Below, in pieces: positions 52,030-60,276 of a DNA stretch of 64,000 nt. Made by a program: the position numbers and the translations under genes. Below the pieces are notes generated by a model that saw nothing but the letters and a program-made list of their open reading frames with translations, had not been told where the DNA came from and searched no databases. Position 1 is the first letter of the stretch, and each line of letters begins with the position of its first letter. Source of the stretch: Alcanivorax sp. (GTDB lineage: Bacteria; Pseudomonadota; Gammaproteobacteria; Pseudomonadales; Alcanivoracaceae); NCBI GenBank assembly GCA_013823245.1, contig PNLU01000002.1, positions 18,199-82,198 of the forward strand. The letters run 5' to 3'.

Positions 52030-52233
52030 TTATTCGGTGGGCTCTTCCAGGGGTGGCGGCGTGTCCGCTGGCTCCACCACCGGGGGCGGCTCCTGTCGCA
52101 CACCGCCTTCCAGCACCGGCTCGACCTGGGGCTGTGGTGGCTCGGGCTCACCACAGGCGGCCAGCCCGAACACCGCCGCCAGCACCAGAGCGGGCCCGAG
52201 GCGGCGCAGCAGTACCAACTTAGCGGCTGGCAT
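52030..52233 (-). CDS. Small proline-rich lipoprotein
   Basis: A 67-residue lipoprotein. The ATG at 52233 gives 'MPAAKLVLLRRLGPALVLAA' and a lipobox 'FGLAAC'. The mature part is a short, acidic, proline-rich tail ('PEPPQPQVEPVLEGG', 'EPADTPPPLEEP'). It resembles small lipoproteins such as LptM in size only; the LptM signature after the cysteine is absent. The start overlaps the end of the cytochrome gene by 14 bases. Confidence 0.65.
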   Translation of the reverse strand: MPAAKLVLLRRLGPALVLAAVFGLAACGEPEPPQPQVEPVLEGGVRQEPPPVVEPADTPPPLEEPTE

Positions 52234-52687
52234 CAACAAGGTATTCCACGGCTGCACGCACTTCTTCTTCCGAGCAATCCATGCACATCCCCATGGCCGG
52301 CATGGCGCCAAAGCCGTCGATGGTGTGCTGGGTCAGGGTGTCCATGCCTTTCCCGATGCGCGGCGCCCAGCCCGCCACGTCACCTTTCACCGGCGCGCCC
52401 GCTGCGCCACTGTTGTGGCATGCTGCACAGGCCGCACCATAGACCTGCTCGCCCGAACGCGGCTCTGCGGAGGCCGTCTCGGTGGCTGCAGCAGCAGGGC
52501 CGCATTCTTCGCCTTCGATGCAGACCGTACCCACCGGACGCAGACGCTCGGCAATGGCGCGCTCGCTGAACACGGAACGATCGCCGAGACCGTGCGGGGA
52601 GATTTCCTTGGTGGAGCGGGCGCCATGGGTGACCCCGGCCAGCAGGGTGGCCAGTACGGCAAGGCTGATGACTGCAATCTTGTTCAC
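52220..52687 (-). CDS. Cytochrome c5-like monohaem protein
   Basis: A 155-residue exported cytochrome c. The GTG at 52687 has GAGG seven bases upstream and starts the signal peptide 'VNKIAVISLAVLATLLAGVT'. The haem motif is 'GAACAACHNSGAAG' (CxxCH) and the axial methionine lies in 'FGAMPAMGMCMDCSEEEV', whose extra Cys pair is typical of c5. A stretch of about 60 residues before the haem domain is low complexity. It would carry electrons in the periplasm. The partner is unknown. Confidence 0.88.
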   Translation of the reverse strand: MNKIAVISLAVLATLLAGVTHGARSTKEISPHGLGDRSVFSERAIAERLRPVGTVCIEGEECGPAAAATETASAEPRSGEQVYGAACAACHNSGAAGAPVKGDVAGWAPRIGKGMDTLTQHTIDGFGAMPAMGMCMDCSEEEVRAAVEYLVDASR

Positions 52688-52770
52688 GATGATACCTCGT
52701 CTCGGCATTGGGAGCGGCGGGCCGCGATTATACCCATTCAAACGCTCGGGTTAAATGGCGTATCGCTCCC

Positions 52771-55371
52771 TTACTCTACCTCGGTGCGCGGCAAACAGAG
52801 CGTGAACCGGCTGCCCTCGCCCGGCTGGCTCTGCACCTGGATGTCACCGCCATGGCGCTCCGCCACCACCTTGACGAAGCGCAGGCCCAGCCCGGACCCG
52901 TGGGTGCGGGCGCCGCCGGCATTACGGGCGCGGCTGAAACGCTTGAACAGGTGCGGCAGGAAGTCCGGCTCGATCCCCACCCCCTGGTCGCGCACTTCAC
53001 AGCGCACCTGGCCCTGATCACAGTACAGCCGCACGTCCACGGCGCTGCCGGGGTCGCTGTACTTGATCGCATTGGTCAGCAGGTTGAGCACGGCGCGCTC
53101 CAGCAACTCATGGTTGCCGCACACCCAGACCTCATCCTCGGGCAGGTAATCGAAACGCAGGCGAATCTCTTTCTGCTGGGCCTGGTGCACCACCTGCTCG
53201 GTGGCGCTCTCCACCACCGGCAGCATGTCCACGGTGCCCAGTTCCATCTCTTCCGAGGACTCGGCACGGGCCAGTTGCAGGAACTGCTCGGCAATATTCA
53301 GGCTGCGCCGGGCGTAATACTGGGTCTGTGCCAGGATGTCGCTCAGCGCGTCATCATCGGCATACTGCTGGCGATAACGCTCCGACAGCGCCAGCAGCGA
53401 AATCATCGGGCTGCGCAGGTCGTGGGACAGGAAATCCAGCATCTCGGAGCGCGCCCGCATGGCCTGCTTGACCTCGGAGATATCCTTGAGCGTCATGATC
53501 AGCACCTCGCCGGGCTGATGCCCGGCGCGGATACGCAGCACATCCAGATACAGCTCATGGCCGCGACGGCTGCGGCATTCGGTTTGCGCCCGACCGCTGG
53601 CCACTGCCTCGTCCAGCAGGCGCTGCCAGCCACCCGAGTCGTCAGGCAGCGTCAGTTCACGGCCCAGTTGCAGCAAGCTGATATCGTCCATTTCGCGGCT
53701 GGGCAGCGCCAGCCACTCGGACGCCTGGGCATTGACGAACAGCAGACAGCCACAGGCATCGCTGATCACCACGCCGTCGCGCAGCTGGGCCAGGCTTGCC
53801 TCGAAGAAGCGCGTCAGCGCCTGCTGACGCAGGTCCTGGGCACGCACCCGCTCGATGTGACTTTCCACCACATCGTAGTACTGCTCCATGTCCTCGGGCA
53901 TGACTTCGGCACGCGACAACATGGCCCGCAGCCATTGCTCCCGCGCGGGCGTGGGCTCCGACTCGTTCCAGACTACCGCCAGTTCATAGCGTTGCCCTTC
54001 ACTGATCAGCTCGTAAAAACGCGCCCGCTCACTCTGCCAGGCATGCCGGGATACCGGCGCACCGCCCTGCTCCACCGCGCCGCCCGGTCGCCGCGTCAGG
54101 CGCCACGCCGTCACCGGCAGCACCTGCTCCATCCATTGCAGGAAGCGCGGCAACCCCGCAGGCGCCAGCAGACGCCGGTTAAGATCGTCGTGGGCCGACA
54201 GGCGGCGCAGGGCCGCACGCATGTAGCCCAGTGAATATTCCAGGCGTCGCCAGGTCCAGAGTGGATAGGCCAGCACGGCACCCAGCAGCGCCGGGCCCAC
54301 CGGGAACCAGACCTCGAACCAGAGCAGCAACACAAAGCTGAAGGAAAGAATGCCGCCCAGGATCCCCAGCACCAGCGGAATCGACCAGCGCGGCGCCACA
54401 AAAGGCAGCGTCATCGGCGCGATCAGCGCCAGCAGCAACGTCAGCCCCCAAACCCAGCCTCCCGGCATGGGGCGGATCAGGGCATCGTGGCGCAGGGCTG
54501 TGAAGACGCTGGCATTCATCTCCACCCCCGGCATCAGCCCGGCACGGCCCGCCAGCGGGGTGGGCAGCAGGTCGCCCAGGCCCTGGGCTGTGGCGCCCAG
54601 GAAAACAATACGCCCCTCCAGCAGGGCCGGATCCAGCTGGCCGTCCAGTACGTCGGCTGCCGAATAGCGCGGTACCGTATCGCGCACCCGCGAGAACGGC
54701 ACCAGCCGGAAGTATTGTTGCACCTTGCCCAGATCATCGACCAACTGACCACTGTCCGCCGGGAACCGCGTCACCGCGCGATTTTCCAGCGACTCCAGCA
54801 ATACCAGAGACAGATGCGGCCACCAGGGCTGACCCAGGCCGCTGCGCATATAGAGACCGCGCACCACCCCGTCACTGTCCAGCTCCACATCGACATGCCC
54901 CATGCCTGCGGCCGCCTGGGCAAAGGGCGTGTGCGGCATGACTTCCATGATGTTGCCGCCGCTGTCACTCACATGCACCGGCAGGAACACCCGCCCGTGG
55001 CTGGCAATGGCCTCCACCAGCGCGGCGTCGGAATCCGGCCGCACGCGGTCCGGTTCGGCAAAGATCAGATCCAGCACCACAGCCCGGGCGCCATATACCT
55101 CAAGCTGGGACACCAGCCGGGCGTGGACACTGCGGTCCCAGGGCCAGCGCCCCACCTGCTGCAGGCTCTGCTCATCAATCGCGACAATGGCCAGGTCGCC
55201 CATGTCCTCCTGCGGCAGCAGCGGCAGCATGCGATCGTAGATATGCCGGCTCAGCGACATGAGTGCACCGGTCTGCAACAGCACCGTACAGAGCGCAGCA
55301 ATCACCAGCAGCACCGCTACATGCTCGATGTAGTAGCGACGGTTCTCGCTGCGCGCAGATCGACGGCTCAT
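52771..55371 (-). CDS. CHASE2 sensor histidine kinase
   Basis: An 866-residue membrane kinase. An N-terminal helix (about residues 15-38) is followed by a periplasmic CHASE2 domain ('IVAIDEQSLQQVGRWPWDRS', 'LLEGRIVFLGATAQGLGDLL') and three helices (about residues 305-375). A PAS-like domain (about 525-640) leads to HisKA ('MLDFLSHDLRSPMISLLA', His about 665) and a catalytic ATPase domain ('HGSGLGLRFVKVVAERHGG'). It senses an unknown envelope signal. The OmpR-type regulator encoded 168 bases upstream on the same strand is the likely partner. Confidence 0.92.
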   Translation of the reverse strand: MSRRSARSENRRYYIEHVAVLLVIAALCTVLLQTGALMSLSRHIYDRMLPLLPQEDMGDLAIVAIDEQSLQQVGRWPWDRSVHARLVSQLEVYGARAVVLDLIFAEPDRVRPDSDAALVEAIASHGRVFLPVHVSDSGGNIMEVMPHTPFAQAAAGMGHVDVELDSDGVVRGLYMRSGLGQPWWPHLSLVLLESLENRAVTRFPADSGQLVDDLGKVQQYFRLVPFSRVRDTVPRYSAADVLDGQLDPALLEGRIVFLGATAQGLGDLLPTPLAGRAGLMPGVEMNASVFTALRHDALIRPMPGGWVWGLTLLLALIAPMTLPFVAPRWSIPLVLGILGGILSFSFVLLLWFEVWFPVGPALLGAVLAYPLWTWRRLEYSLGYMRAALRRLSAHDDLNRRLLAPAGLPRFLQWMEQVLPVTAWRLTRRPGGAVEQGGAPVSRHAWQSERARFYELISEGQRYELAVVWNESEPTPAREQWLRAMLSRAEVMPEDMEQYYDVVESHIERVRAQDLRQQALTRFFEASLAQLRDGVVISDACGCLLFVNAQASEWLALPSREMDDISLLQLGRELTLPDDSGGWQRLLDEAVASGRAQTECRSRRGHELYLDVLRIRAGHQPGEVLIMTLKDISEVKQAMRARSEMLDFLSHDLRSPMISLLALSERYRQQYADDDALSDILAQTQYYARRSLNIAEQFLQLARAESSEEMELGTVDMLPVVESATEQVVHQAQQKEIRLRFDYLPEDEVWVCGNHELLERAVLNLLTNAIKYSDPGSAVDVRLYCDQGQVRCEVRDQGVGIEPDFLPHLFKRFSRARNAGGARTHGSGLGLRFVKVVAERHGGDIQVQSQPGEGSRFTLCLPRTEVE

Positions 55372-55504
55372 GGGTGCCCCCGGCCGGATCGGCGAACCAC
55401 TATTGATGCATCAGGCAACGCTGGGTTGAAAACGTGGATCATGCACGGCTCGCGGACAGGGGGCGTGGCAGATACTTTGCCGTATCCGGCAGGCGCGAAG
55501 CAAA

Positions 55505-55527
55505 GGAAAACGGGCCACCAGGGCCCG
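55505..55527 (-). terminator. Weak intrinsic terminator after the response regulator
   Basis: On the minus strand a CGGGCC/GGCCCG stem with a five-base loop is followed by TTTTCC. It lies between the response regulator and the histidine kinase gene and may lower kinase expression relative to the regulator. Confidence 0.5.
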
Positions 55528-55538
55528 CACAGGCCAAC

Positions 55539-56234
55539 TCAGGCGGTGGGTTCGACCGGCTCCAGACGGTAGCCATGCTGGTAGATGGTCTTGATGCGAT
55601 AGCCGCGCTCAGGACGAATCTCCAGGCTGCGGCGAATCCGGCTGATATGCACATCCACCGTTCGCGACTCGATCGCGGACATGATGCCCCAGACCTTCTC
55701 CAGCAGGTGTGCCCGGGACATCAGCTTGCCGATGTTCTGGAACAGGTAGCTGGCCAGTTCGAAATCCTTGTCGGTCAGTTTGGCGGGCTCGCCATCCAGA
55801 GTGATCACCCGGCGGGCCCGGTCGATGCTCCAGGGCCCAACCTCCTGCACGGCCTGCTGCACGACCTCACCCACCCCGGCCCGACGGCCCAGTGCCGTGA
55901 TGCGCGCCAGCAATTCAGCCTGCCGCACCGGCTTGACCATGTAATCGTCCGCGCCCTGGGACAGGGCCCCGACGATGGAGGCCTCATCGTCACGCTGGGT
56001 GGCAAACAGTACCGGTACCGCGTTGCCGCTGGCGCGCAGCTCGCTGAGCACCTCGCGGCCGCTCATGTCCGGCACCTCCCAATCCAGCAACAGCAGGTCG
56101 AACGTCTCCCGGCGCATCTGCACCATGAACTCGCGACCGTTGGTACAGTGCATGCACGAGTGCCCTGCCTCGGCCAACATGTGCTGGACCAGATCTGCCT
56201 GGGCGGTGTCATCTTCAAGGTAGGCAATACGCAC
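55539..56234 (-). CDS. OmpR-family response regulator
   Basis: A 231-residue regulator. It starts at a GTG (56234) with GGAGG eight bases upstream. The receiver domain has the acidic pair 'YLEDD', the phosphoacceptor in 'DLLLLDWEVPDMSG' (Asp about 51) and the conserved Lys in 'DDYMVKPV'. The C-terminal winged helix ('LTDKDFELASYLFQNIGKLM', 'SRTVDVHISRIRRSLEI') binds DNA. It is probably activated by the CHASE2 kinase downstream. Targets are unknown. Confidence 0.92.
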   Translation of the reverse strand: MRIAYLEDDTAQADLVQHMLAEAGHSCMHCTNGREFMVQMRRETFDLLLLDWEVPDMSGREVLSELRASGNAVPVLFATQRDDEASIVGALSQGADDYMVKPVRQAELLARITALGRRAGVGEVVQQAVQEVGPWSIDRARRVITLDGEPAKLTDKDFELASYLFQNIGKLMSRAHLLEKVWGIMSAIESRTVDVHISRIRRSLEIRPERGYRIKTIYQHGYRLEPVEPTA

Positions 56235-56417
56235 TGCTCATTCCTCCATGCAACGGGGGTGACTCGCGGCAACACCTGATGCGCGCCCCCCGAAAAACTG
56301 GCACCGGCAAATCAGATTCGCTGCTGGTTTTGAATAACCGATAAAGTAGCCAAGATCGCCGAAAAAGTGCTCAAAAGTTTGTAAAAGGCGACGGCAGTAT
56401 AACCGCTCCAGGCCGGA

Positions 56418-57191
56418 TCACGCCGTGAGATAGCCCCCATCCACCTGCATGCAGGTGCCCGTAGTGTAGCTGCTGGCATCGCTGACGAGGTACAGCACCG
56501 CGCCCGCCATTTCCGCCGGATCCGCCACGCGGTTCATCGGCACATGGGTCAGCAGGGATTTGAGAATGGCTTCATTCTGCACCAGCGCGCTGGCGAATTT
56601 CGTGTCGGTAGCTCCCGGCAGCAACGCATTGACGCGAATGCCGGTCTGCCCGCATTCCCGTGCAAACGCCTTGGTCATGGAAATCACAGCGGCCTTGGTG
56701 ATGGAGTAGATCCCCTGCATCGGCCCGGGGATCACGCCGTTGACCGACGCCACGTTGACGATGGCACCGCGCCCCTGATCGCGCATCAGCTTGCCGGCCT
56801 CGACCGACATGAAGAAGTAGCCGCGAATGTTCACATCCACCGTTTTCTGGAAGGCGCCGAGGTCGGTATCGAGAATGTGGCCGAAGTACGGATTGGCGGC
56901 GGCATTGTTCACCAGGATATCCAGCCGCCCGTGGCGCTCGCGAATAGCCGCGAACAGGGCCTGAATCTGCTCCATCTCACCGATATGACAGGCCATGGCC
57001 TCTGCCTGCCCGCCAGCCTCGCGAATCGCGGCCACCACCGCTTCACAGGCCTCGGCCTTGCGCGACGACACAATTACATGGGCCCCGGCACTCGCCAGGG
57101 TGCGGGCAATGGCCTCACCGATGCCCCGGCTGGCGCCGGTCACCAGCGCAATGCGGCCAGTCAGATCAAACAGTTCAGTAGCGGTCTTCAT
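56418..57191 (-). CDS. SDR family oxidoreductase
   Basis: A 257-residue short-chain dehydrogenase. 'LVTGASRGIGEAIARTLASA' binds the cofactor, 'ILVNNAAANPYFGHI' is the NNAA variant, and 'QGIYSITKAAVISMTKAFAR' holds the catalytic Tyr and Lys. The C-terminal 'ASSYTTGTCMQVDGGYLTA' is typical. It resembles DHRS4-like and FabG-like dehydrogenases; the substrate is unknown. It stands alone between the response regulator and the tRNA region. Confidence 0.9.
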   Translation of the reverse strand: MKTATELFDLTGRIALVTGASRGIGEAIARTLASAGAHVIVSSRKAEACEAVVAAIREAGGQAEAMACHIGEMEQIQALFAAIRERHGRLDILVNNAAANPYFGHILDTDLGAFQKTVDVNIRGYFFMSVEAGKLMRDQGRGAIVNVASVNGVIPGPMQGIYSITKAAVISMTKAFARECGQTGIRVNALLPGATDTKFASALVQNEAILKSLLTHVPMNRVADPAEMAGAVLYLVSDASSYTTGTCMQVDGGYLTA

Positions 57192-57305
57192 GAGTCCTTC
57201 TCCTTCTTCTGTGTCGTCGCGCGCTGCTCACCCTAGCCCGCGCGCCCACCCACGGCAAGCCGCCACCGTGGACGTCAGCCCGGCAAGTCATTATCATGGC
57301 CGCCC

Positions 57306-57325
57306 TCGCACCCGTAGCTCAGCTG
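57306..57325 (+). repeat. Truncated copy of the tRNA-Arg 5' end
   Basis: CGCACCCGTAGCTCAGCTGG is identical to the bases at 57484-57503, the first 19 bases of the intact tRNA-Arg gene plus one upstream base. The copy then diverges. It lies 178 bases upstream in the same orientation and looks like the scar of a partial tRNA duplication or deletion. Confidence 0.85.
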
Positions 57326-57341
57326 GGCGGAGGCGGACCCG

Positions 57342-57436
57342 AGGAAGCACAGCTTCCGCCGCCGCAGCGCCCCCGCAATGCAGCGCGGGGGCCGGGCCCG
57401 GCGAAGCCGGGGAGTACTGTGCAGCGCAACGCGCTG
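57342..57436. other. Four consecutive perfect stem-loops upstream of tRNA-Arg
   Basis: Within 95 bases there are GGAAGC-ACA-GCTTCC (57342-57356), GCCCCCGC-N8-GCGGGGGC (57368-57391), CCCGGC-GAA-GCCGGG (57396-57410) and GCAGCGC-AAC-GCGCTGC (57420-57436). Three have three-base loops. No ORF with family features covers them and none is followed by a T-run. They fill the space between the truncated and intact tRNA copies. Confidence 0.7.
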
Positions 57437-57484
57437 CCAAAACACTCAGCAGGCACCAGCGCCCGCCGAGTGGAACACCACTAC

Positions 57485-57561
57485 GCACCCGTAGCTCAGC
57501 TGGATAGAGTACTGCCCTCCGAAGGCAGGGGTCACAGGTTCGAATCCTGTCGGGTGCGCCA
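57485..57561 (+). tRNA. tRNA-Arg (anticodon CCG)
   Basis: The 77 bases fold as a full cloverleaf. The acceptor GCACCCG pairs with CGGGTGC, the anticodon stem is CTGCC/GGCAG around the loop CTCCGAA (anticodon CCG, reading CGG), and the T arm is ACAGG-TTCGAAT-CCTGT. The 3' CCA is encoded (57559-57561). Confidence 0.97.
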
Positions 57562-57590
57562 TCTTCCCCTGCTTTTCTTCTTGTCACAGC

Positions 57591-57955
57591 ATGTCGACAT
57601 CGCCCGGTCCCGACGCCATCAATCAGATGGGCATCTATCACGAAGCCCTGCCTGAAGCCGGTGTACTGGTAGATGCCTCGGGCCTGCAACCGATCAGCAA
57701 GGGGTTTCCTATGAAGGCAATGAGCGCATGGTGGTAGACGGCCCCTTTGCTGAAACCAAGGAACTGATCGCAGGCTACACCATCATCCAGGTGGCGTCAC
57801 GGGACCAAGCCCTGTACTGGGCGCGGCGCTTCCCGAACCCGCGTGGTGAAGGCGAGGCCTGCGAAATCGAGGTACGGCAGATGTTCGAGCTGGACGACTT
57901 CGAGCAGGGTGAGGGCGTGGAACGCTTTCGCAAGCTCGGCGTGGGCGGTGCCTGA
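57591..57955 (+). pseudogene. YCII/DGPF-family protein gene with a frameshift
   Basis: The first frame (57591 to about 57704) reads 'MGIYHEALPEAGVLVDASG' then 'LQPISKG', and the second frame continues 'VSYEGNERMVVDGPFAETKE' then 'LIAGYTIIQVASRDQALYWA', together the normal YCII/DGPF fold. The two are joined by a one-base deficit in the G-run at 57701-57704: five G residues would restore one frame. The family's usual first strand is also missing, and the gene begins 29 bases after the tRNA. It is a decayed gene, or a sequencing error at the G-run. Confidence 0.75.
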
Positions 57956-57975
57956 GGCCGCCGCTGCGGTGATCG

Positions 57976-58009
57976 AAAAAAAAGAGGCGGCTCTGAAGGG
58001 GAGCCGCCT
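57976..58009 (-). terminator. Orphan intrinsic terminator on the minus strand
   Basis: AGGCGGCTC/GAGCCGCCT (57985-57993, 58001-58009) forms a nine-base stem. On the minus strand it is followed by CTTTTTTTT, a strong U-tract, while the plus side has none. No minus-strand gene is seen to its right for about 4 kb, so the transcript it ends is unexplained. Confidence 0.8.
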
Positions 58010-58014
58010 GAGCT

Positions 58015-58044
58015 TGTACGATCAAGACATGTACGATCAAGGCA
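58015..58044. repeat. Two tandem 15-bp repeats beside a stem-loop
   Basis: TGTACGATCAAGACA and TGTACGATCAAGGCA are adjacent and differ at one base. They run directly into GGCAGTC-N8-GACTGCC (58041-58062), a perfect seven-base hairpin. All lie between the YCII pseudogene and pyruvate kinase, next to the orphan terminator. Confidence 0.8.
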
Positions 58045-58111
58045 GTCAACAAATGGACTGCCTCCAGTATTCCCTCCGGCTGCGGGGGCCCCATGTAAGA
58101 AATGTGTCTTT

Positions 58112-58141
58112 TTGTGAGCTGCCACGGGGATGCCTTACACT
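58112..58141 (+). promoter_or_regulatory. Candidate sigma-70 promoter of pyk
   Basis: TTGTGA (58112-58117), an 18-base spacer and TACACT (58136-58141), placed 38 bases before the pyruvate kinase start. Confidence 0.45.
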
Positions 58142-58178
58142 GATACGCATCCGTCCCCTATCTTGCAAGGCAACCCAC

Positions 58179-59612
58179 ATGTTCAGAGGCACCAAGATCG
58201 TCGCCACCGTCGGCCCCGCATCCTCATCACCCGAAACACTGCGCAAGCTGATTCAGGCCGGGGTCAACGTGTTCCGGCTTAATTTCTCGCATGGCAGCGC
58301 CGCCGACCATGAGCAGGTCGCCACCTGGATTCGCGAAGCCAGCGCCGAGGTGCGACGTGTGGTAGCCCTGCTGGGCGACCTGCAGGGCCCGAAAATCCGC
58401 ATTGCCCGTTTCAGCGATGGGCCGGTGCAACTCAAGGCAGGCGCCACCTTTGTGCTGGACGCGTCACTGGGCAAGGAGGCGGGTGATGCCGGACAGGTAG
58501 GCGTGGACTACCCGGAGCTGGCGCGCGATTGCAGTGTCGGCGACACCCTGCTGCTGAACGACGGACTGATCGAACTGCGCGTGCAGACCATCGACGGAGA
58601 CCGGATTACCTGCGAGGTCATCGCAGGCGGCCCCCTGTCCAACAACAAGGGCATCAATCGCCAGGGCGGCGGCCTGACTGCCGCAGCGCTCACCGACAAG
58701 GACCGTGACGACATCCTGCTGGCCGCGCGACTGGATCTGGACTATCTGGCGCTGTCGTTCCCGCGCAGCGCCGCCGATGTGGAACAGGCCCGGCAGCTGT
58801 ATCGGGATGCCGGCGGCCAGGGGGGCATGGTGGCCAAGATCGAGCGCGCCGAGGCCGTGGCCCATCCGGAAACGCTGGACGCCATTATTCGTGCTTCGGA
58901 TGGCGTCATGGTGGCCCGGGGTGACCTGGCGGTGGAGATCGGCGATGCCGCGCTGGTGGGCGTGCAGAAGCAGATCATCGCCCGCGCCCGGGCACTGGAC
59001 CGCTTCGTGATTACCGCCACGCAAATGATGGAATCCATGATCAGCAGCCCGCAGCCCACCCGCGCCGAAGTGTCGGACGTGGCCAATGCGGTGCTCGACG
59101 GCACCGACGCCGTGATGTTGTCCGGTGAAACCGCAGTAGGCGAATACCCGGTGGCCACGGTGCAGGCCATGCACCGCATCATTCGCGGCGCAGAATGTTC
59201 CTGGCAGCAACACGCCCCCGAGCAGCGCCAGCCTGACACGCTGGAGGCCATCGACGAAGCCATCGCCATGGCCGCCATGTACGTGGCCAATCACTTGCGC
59301 GGCGTGCGCGCCATCATCGCCATGACCGAAACCGGCGCCACCCCGAAGCAGATGTCGCGCCTGCGCTCGGGCATGCCGATCTTTGCCTTTACCCCGCACC
59401 CGCACACCCAGCGACGGGTAGCGATCTATCGCGGCGTGGAAACCATTGCCTTCAACAACGACGCGGTTCCGAACTCGGAAATCAACCAGCTGGCGGTGTC
59501 CGAACTGCTCAACCGGGGCCTGGTGGAACCTGGCGACCGCATCCTGATCACCAAGGGCGATTACGACAAGGCCCATGGCGGCACCAACACCCTGAAGATC
59601 GTCACCGCCTGA
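58179..59612 (+). CDS. pyk: Pyruvate kinase
   Basis: A 477-residue pyruvate kinase. The ATG at 58179 with AAGG upstream gives 'MFRGTKIVATVGPASSSPET'; the track start lies in the pseudogene region. 'GVNVFRLNFSHGSAADH' binds the nucleotide, 'MVAKIERAEAVAHPETLDAI' holds the catalytic Lys and metal Glu, and 'VMVARGDLAVEIGDAALVG' and 'VITATQMMESMISS' follow. It converts phosphoenolpyruvate and ADP to pyruvate and ATP, the last step of glycolysis. It stands alone with its own promoter. Confidence 0.97.
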   Translation: MFRGTKIVATVGPASSSPETLRKLIQAGVNVFRLNFSHGSAADHEQVATWIREASAEVRRVVALLGDLQGPKIRIARFSDGPVQLKAGATFVLDASLGKEAGDAGQVGVDYPELARDCSVGDTLLLNDGLIELRVQTIDGDRITCEVIAGGPLSNNKGINRQGGGLTAAALTDKDRDDILLAARLDLDYLALSFPRSAADVEQARQLYRDAGGQGGMVAKIERAEAVAHPETLDAIIRASDGVMVARGDLAVEIGDAALVGVQKQIIARARALDRFVITATQMMESMISSPQPTRAEVSDVANAVLDGTDAVMLSGETAVGEYPVATVQAMHRIIRGAECSWQQHAPEQRQPDTLEAIDEAIAMAAMYVANHLRGVRAIIAMTETGATPKQMSRLRSGMPIFAFTPHPHTQRRVAIYRGVETIAFNNDAVPNSEINQLAVSELLNRGLVEPGDRILITKGDYDKAHGGTNTLKIVTA

Positions 59613-59703
59613 ACGAAACCACCCGTGACCGGGCTCATGCCGACCCAGCCCACGATGCACCGCAGAACAGTCCGCTTACCTCGCCCCTCTGGAGCACACC
59701 GAT

Positions 59704-60198
59704 ATGAACAGCGCTGTGGCCTTCGGTTACTACAAGCCGCCCGCCATCACGCTCGGCCTGATCCGTATCCAGGCCAGCAACGACGGCCTGACCGCCATCA
59801 CTTTCATCGAGCCCACGGCCGTCGACACGGCAGATCCGGCACCGCAGCCCAATGCGCACATCCGCCTGTGCCAGCAACAACTCGCCGAATACTTCGCCGG
59901 GCAGCGCACCCGCTTCGAGCTGCCCCTGGCCGCCCGCAGCACGACATTCCAGCAACAGGTGTGGCGCCAATTGTGCGACATCCCCTTCGGCGTCACAGCC
60001 AGCTACGCCGACATCGCCACCCGGCTGGGCAATCCTCGCGCGGTGCGCGCCGTGGGCGCCGCCAACGGCCGCAACCCGCTGGCCATCGTCGTGCCCTGCC
60101 ACCGGGTCATCGGCCGCGACGGCAGCCTGACTGGCTACGCCGGCGGCCTGGCTCGCAAACGCTGGCTGCTGGCGCACGAGGCGGCAGCAAGAGCCTGA
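59704..60198 (+). CDS. ogt: Methylated-DNA--protein-cysteine methyltransferase
   Basis: A 164-residue O6-alkylguanine-DNA alkyltransferase. 'IVVPCHRVIGRDGSLTGYAG' holds the acceptor Cys132 and 'GVTASYADIATRLGNPRAVR' the DNA-binding helix. It lacks the N-terminal Ada domains, so it is the constitutive Ogt form that repairs alkylated guanine by a one-time transfer to the cysteine. GGAG stands before the ATG. It follows pyk by 91 bases. Confidence 0.93.
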   Translation: MNSAVAFGYYKPPAITLGLIRIQASNDGLTAITFIEPTAVDTADPAPQPNAHIRLCQQQLAEYFAGQRTRFELPLAARSTTFQQQVWRQLCDIPFGVTASYADIATRLGNPRAVRAVGAANGRNPLAIVVPCHRVIGRDGSLTGYAGGLARKRWLLAHEAAARA

Positions 60199-60276
60199 AG
60201 CAGTATCCCGACATCCGGGTGGCAAAGCTCGACCGACATGCATGCAATTTCAAAATTGAAACTTGAGATTATATGT

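Noticed and set aside
52708-54234. 508-residue plus-strand ORF opposite the histidine kinase
   Set aside because: Antisense shadow of the kinase catalytic region.
57591-57955. Programmed -1 frameshift in the YCII gene
   Set aside because: The G-run does not form an X-XXY-YYZ slippery heptamer in the right frame and there is no stimulatory hairpin just after it; a simple indel is more likely.
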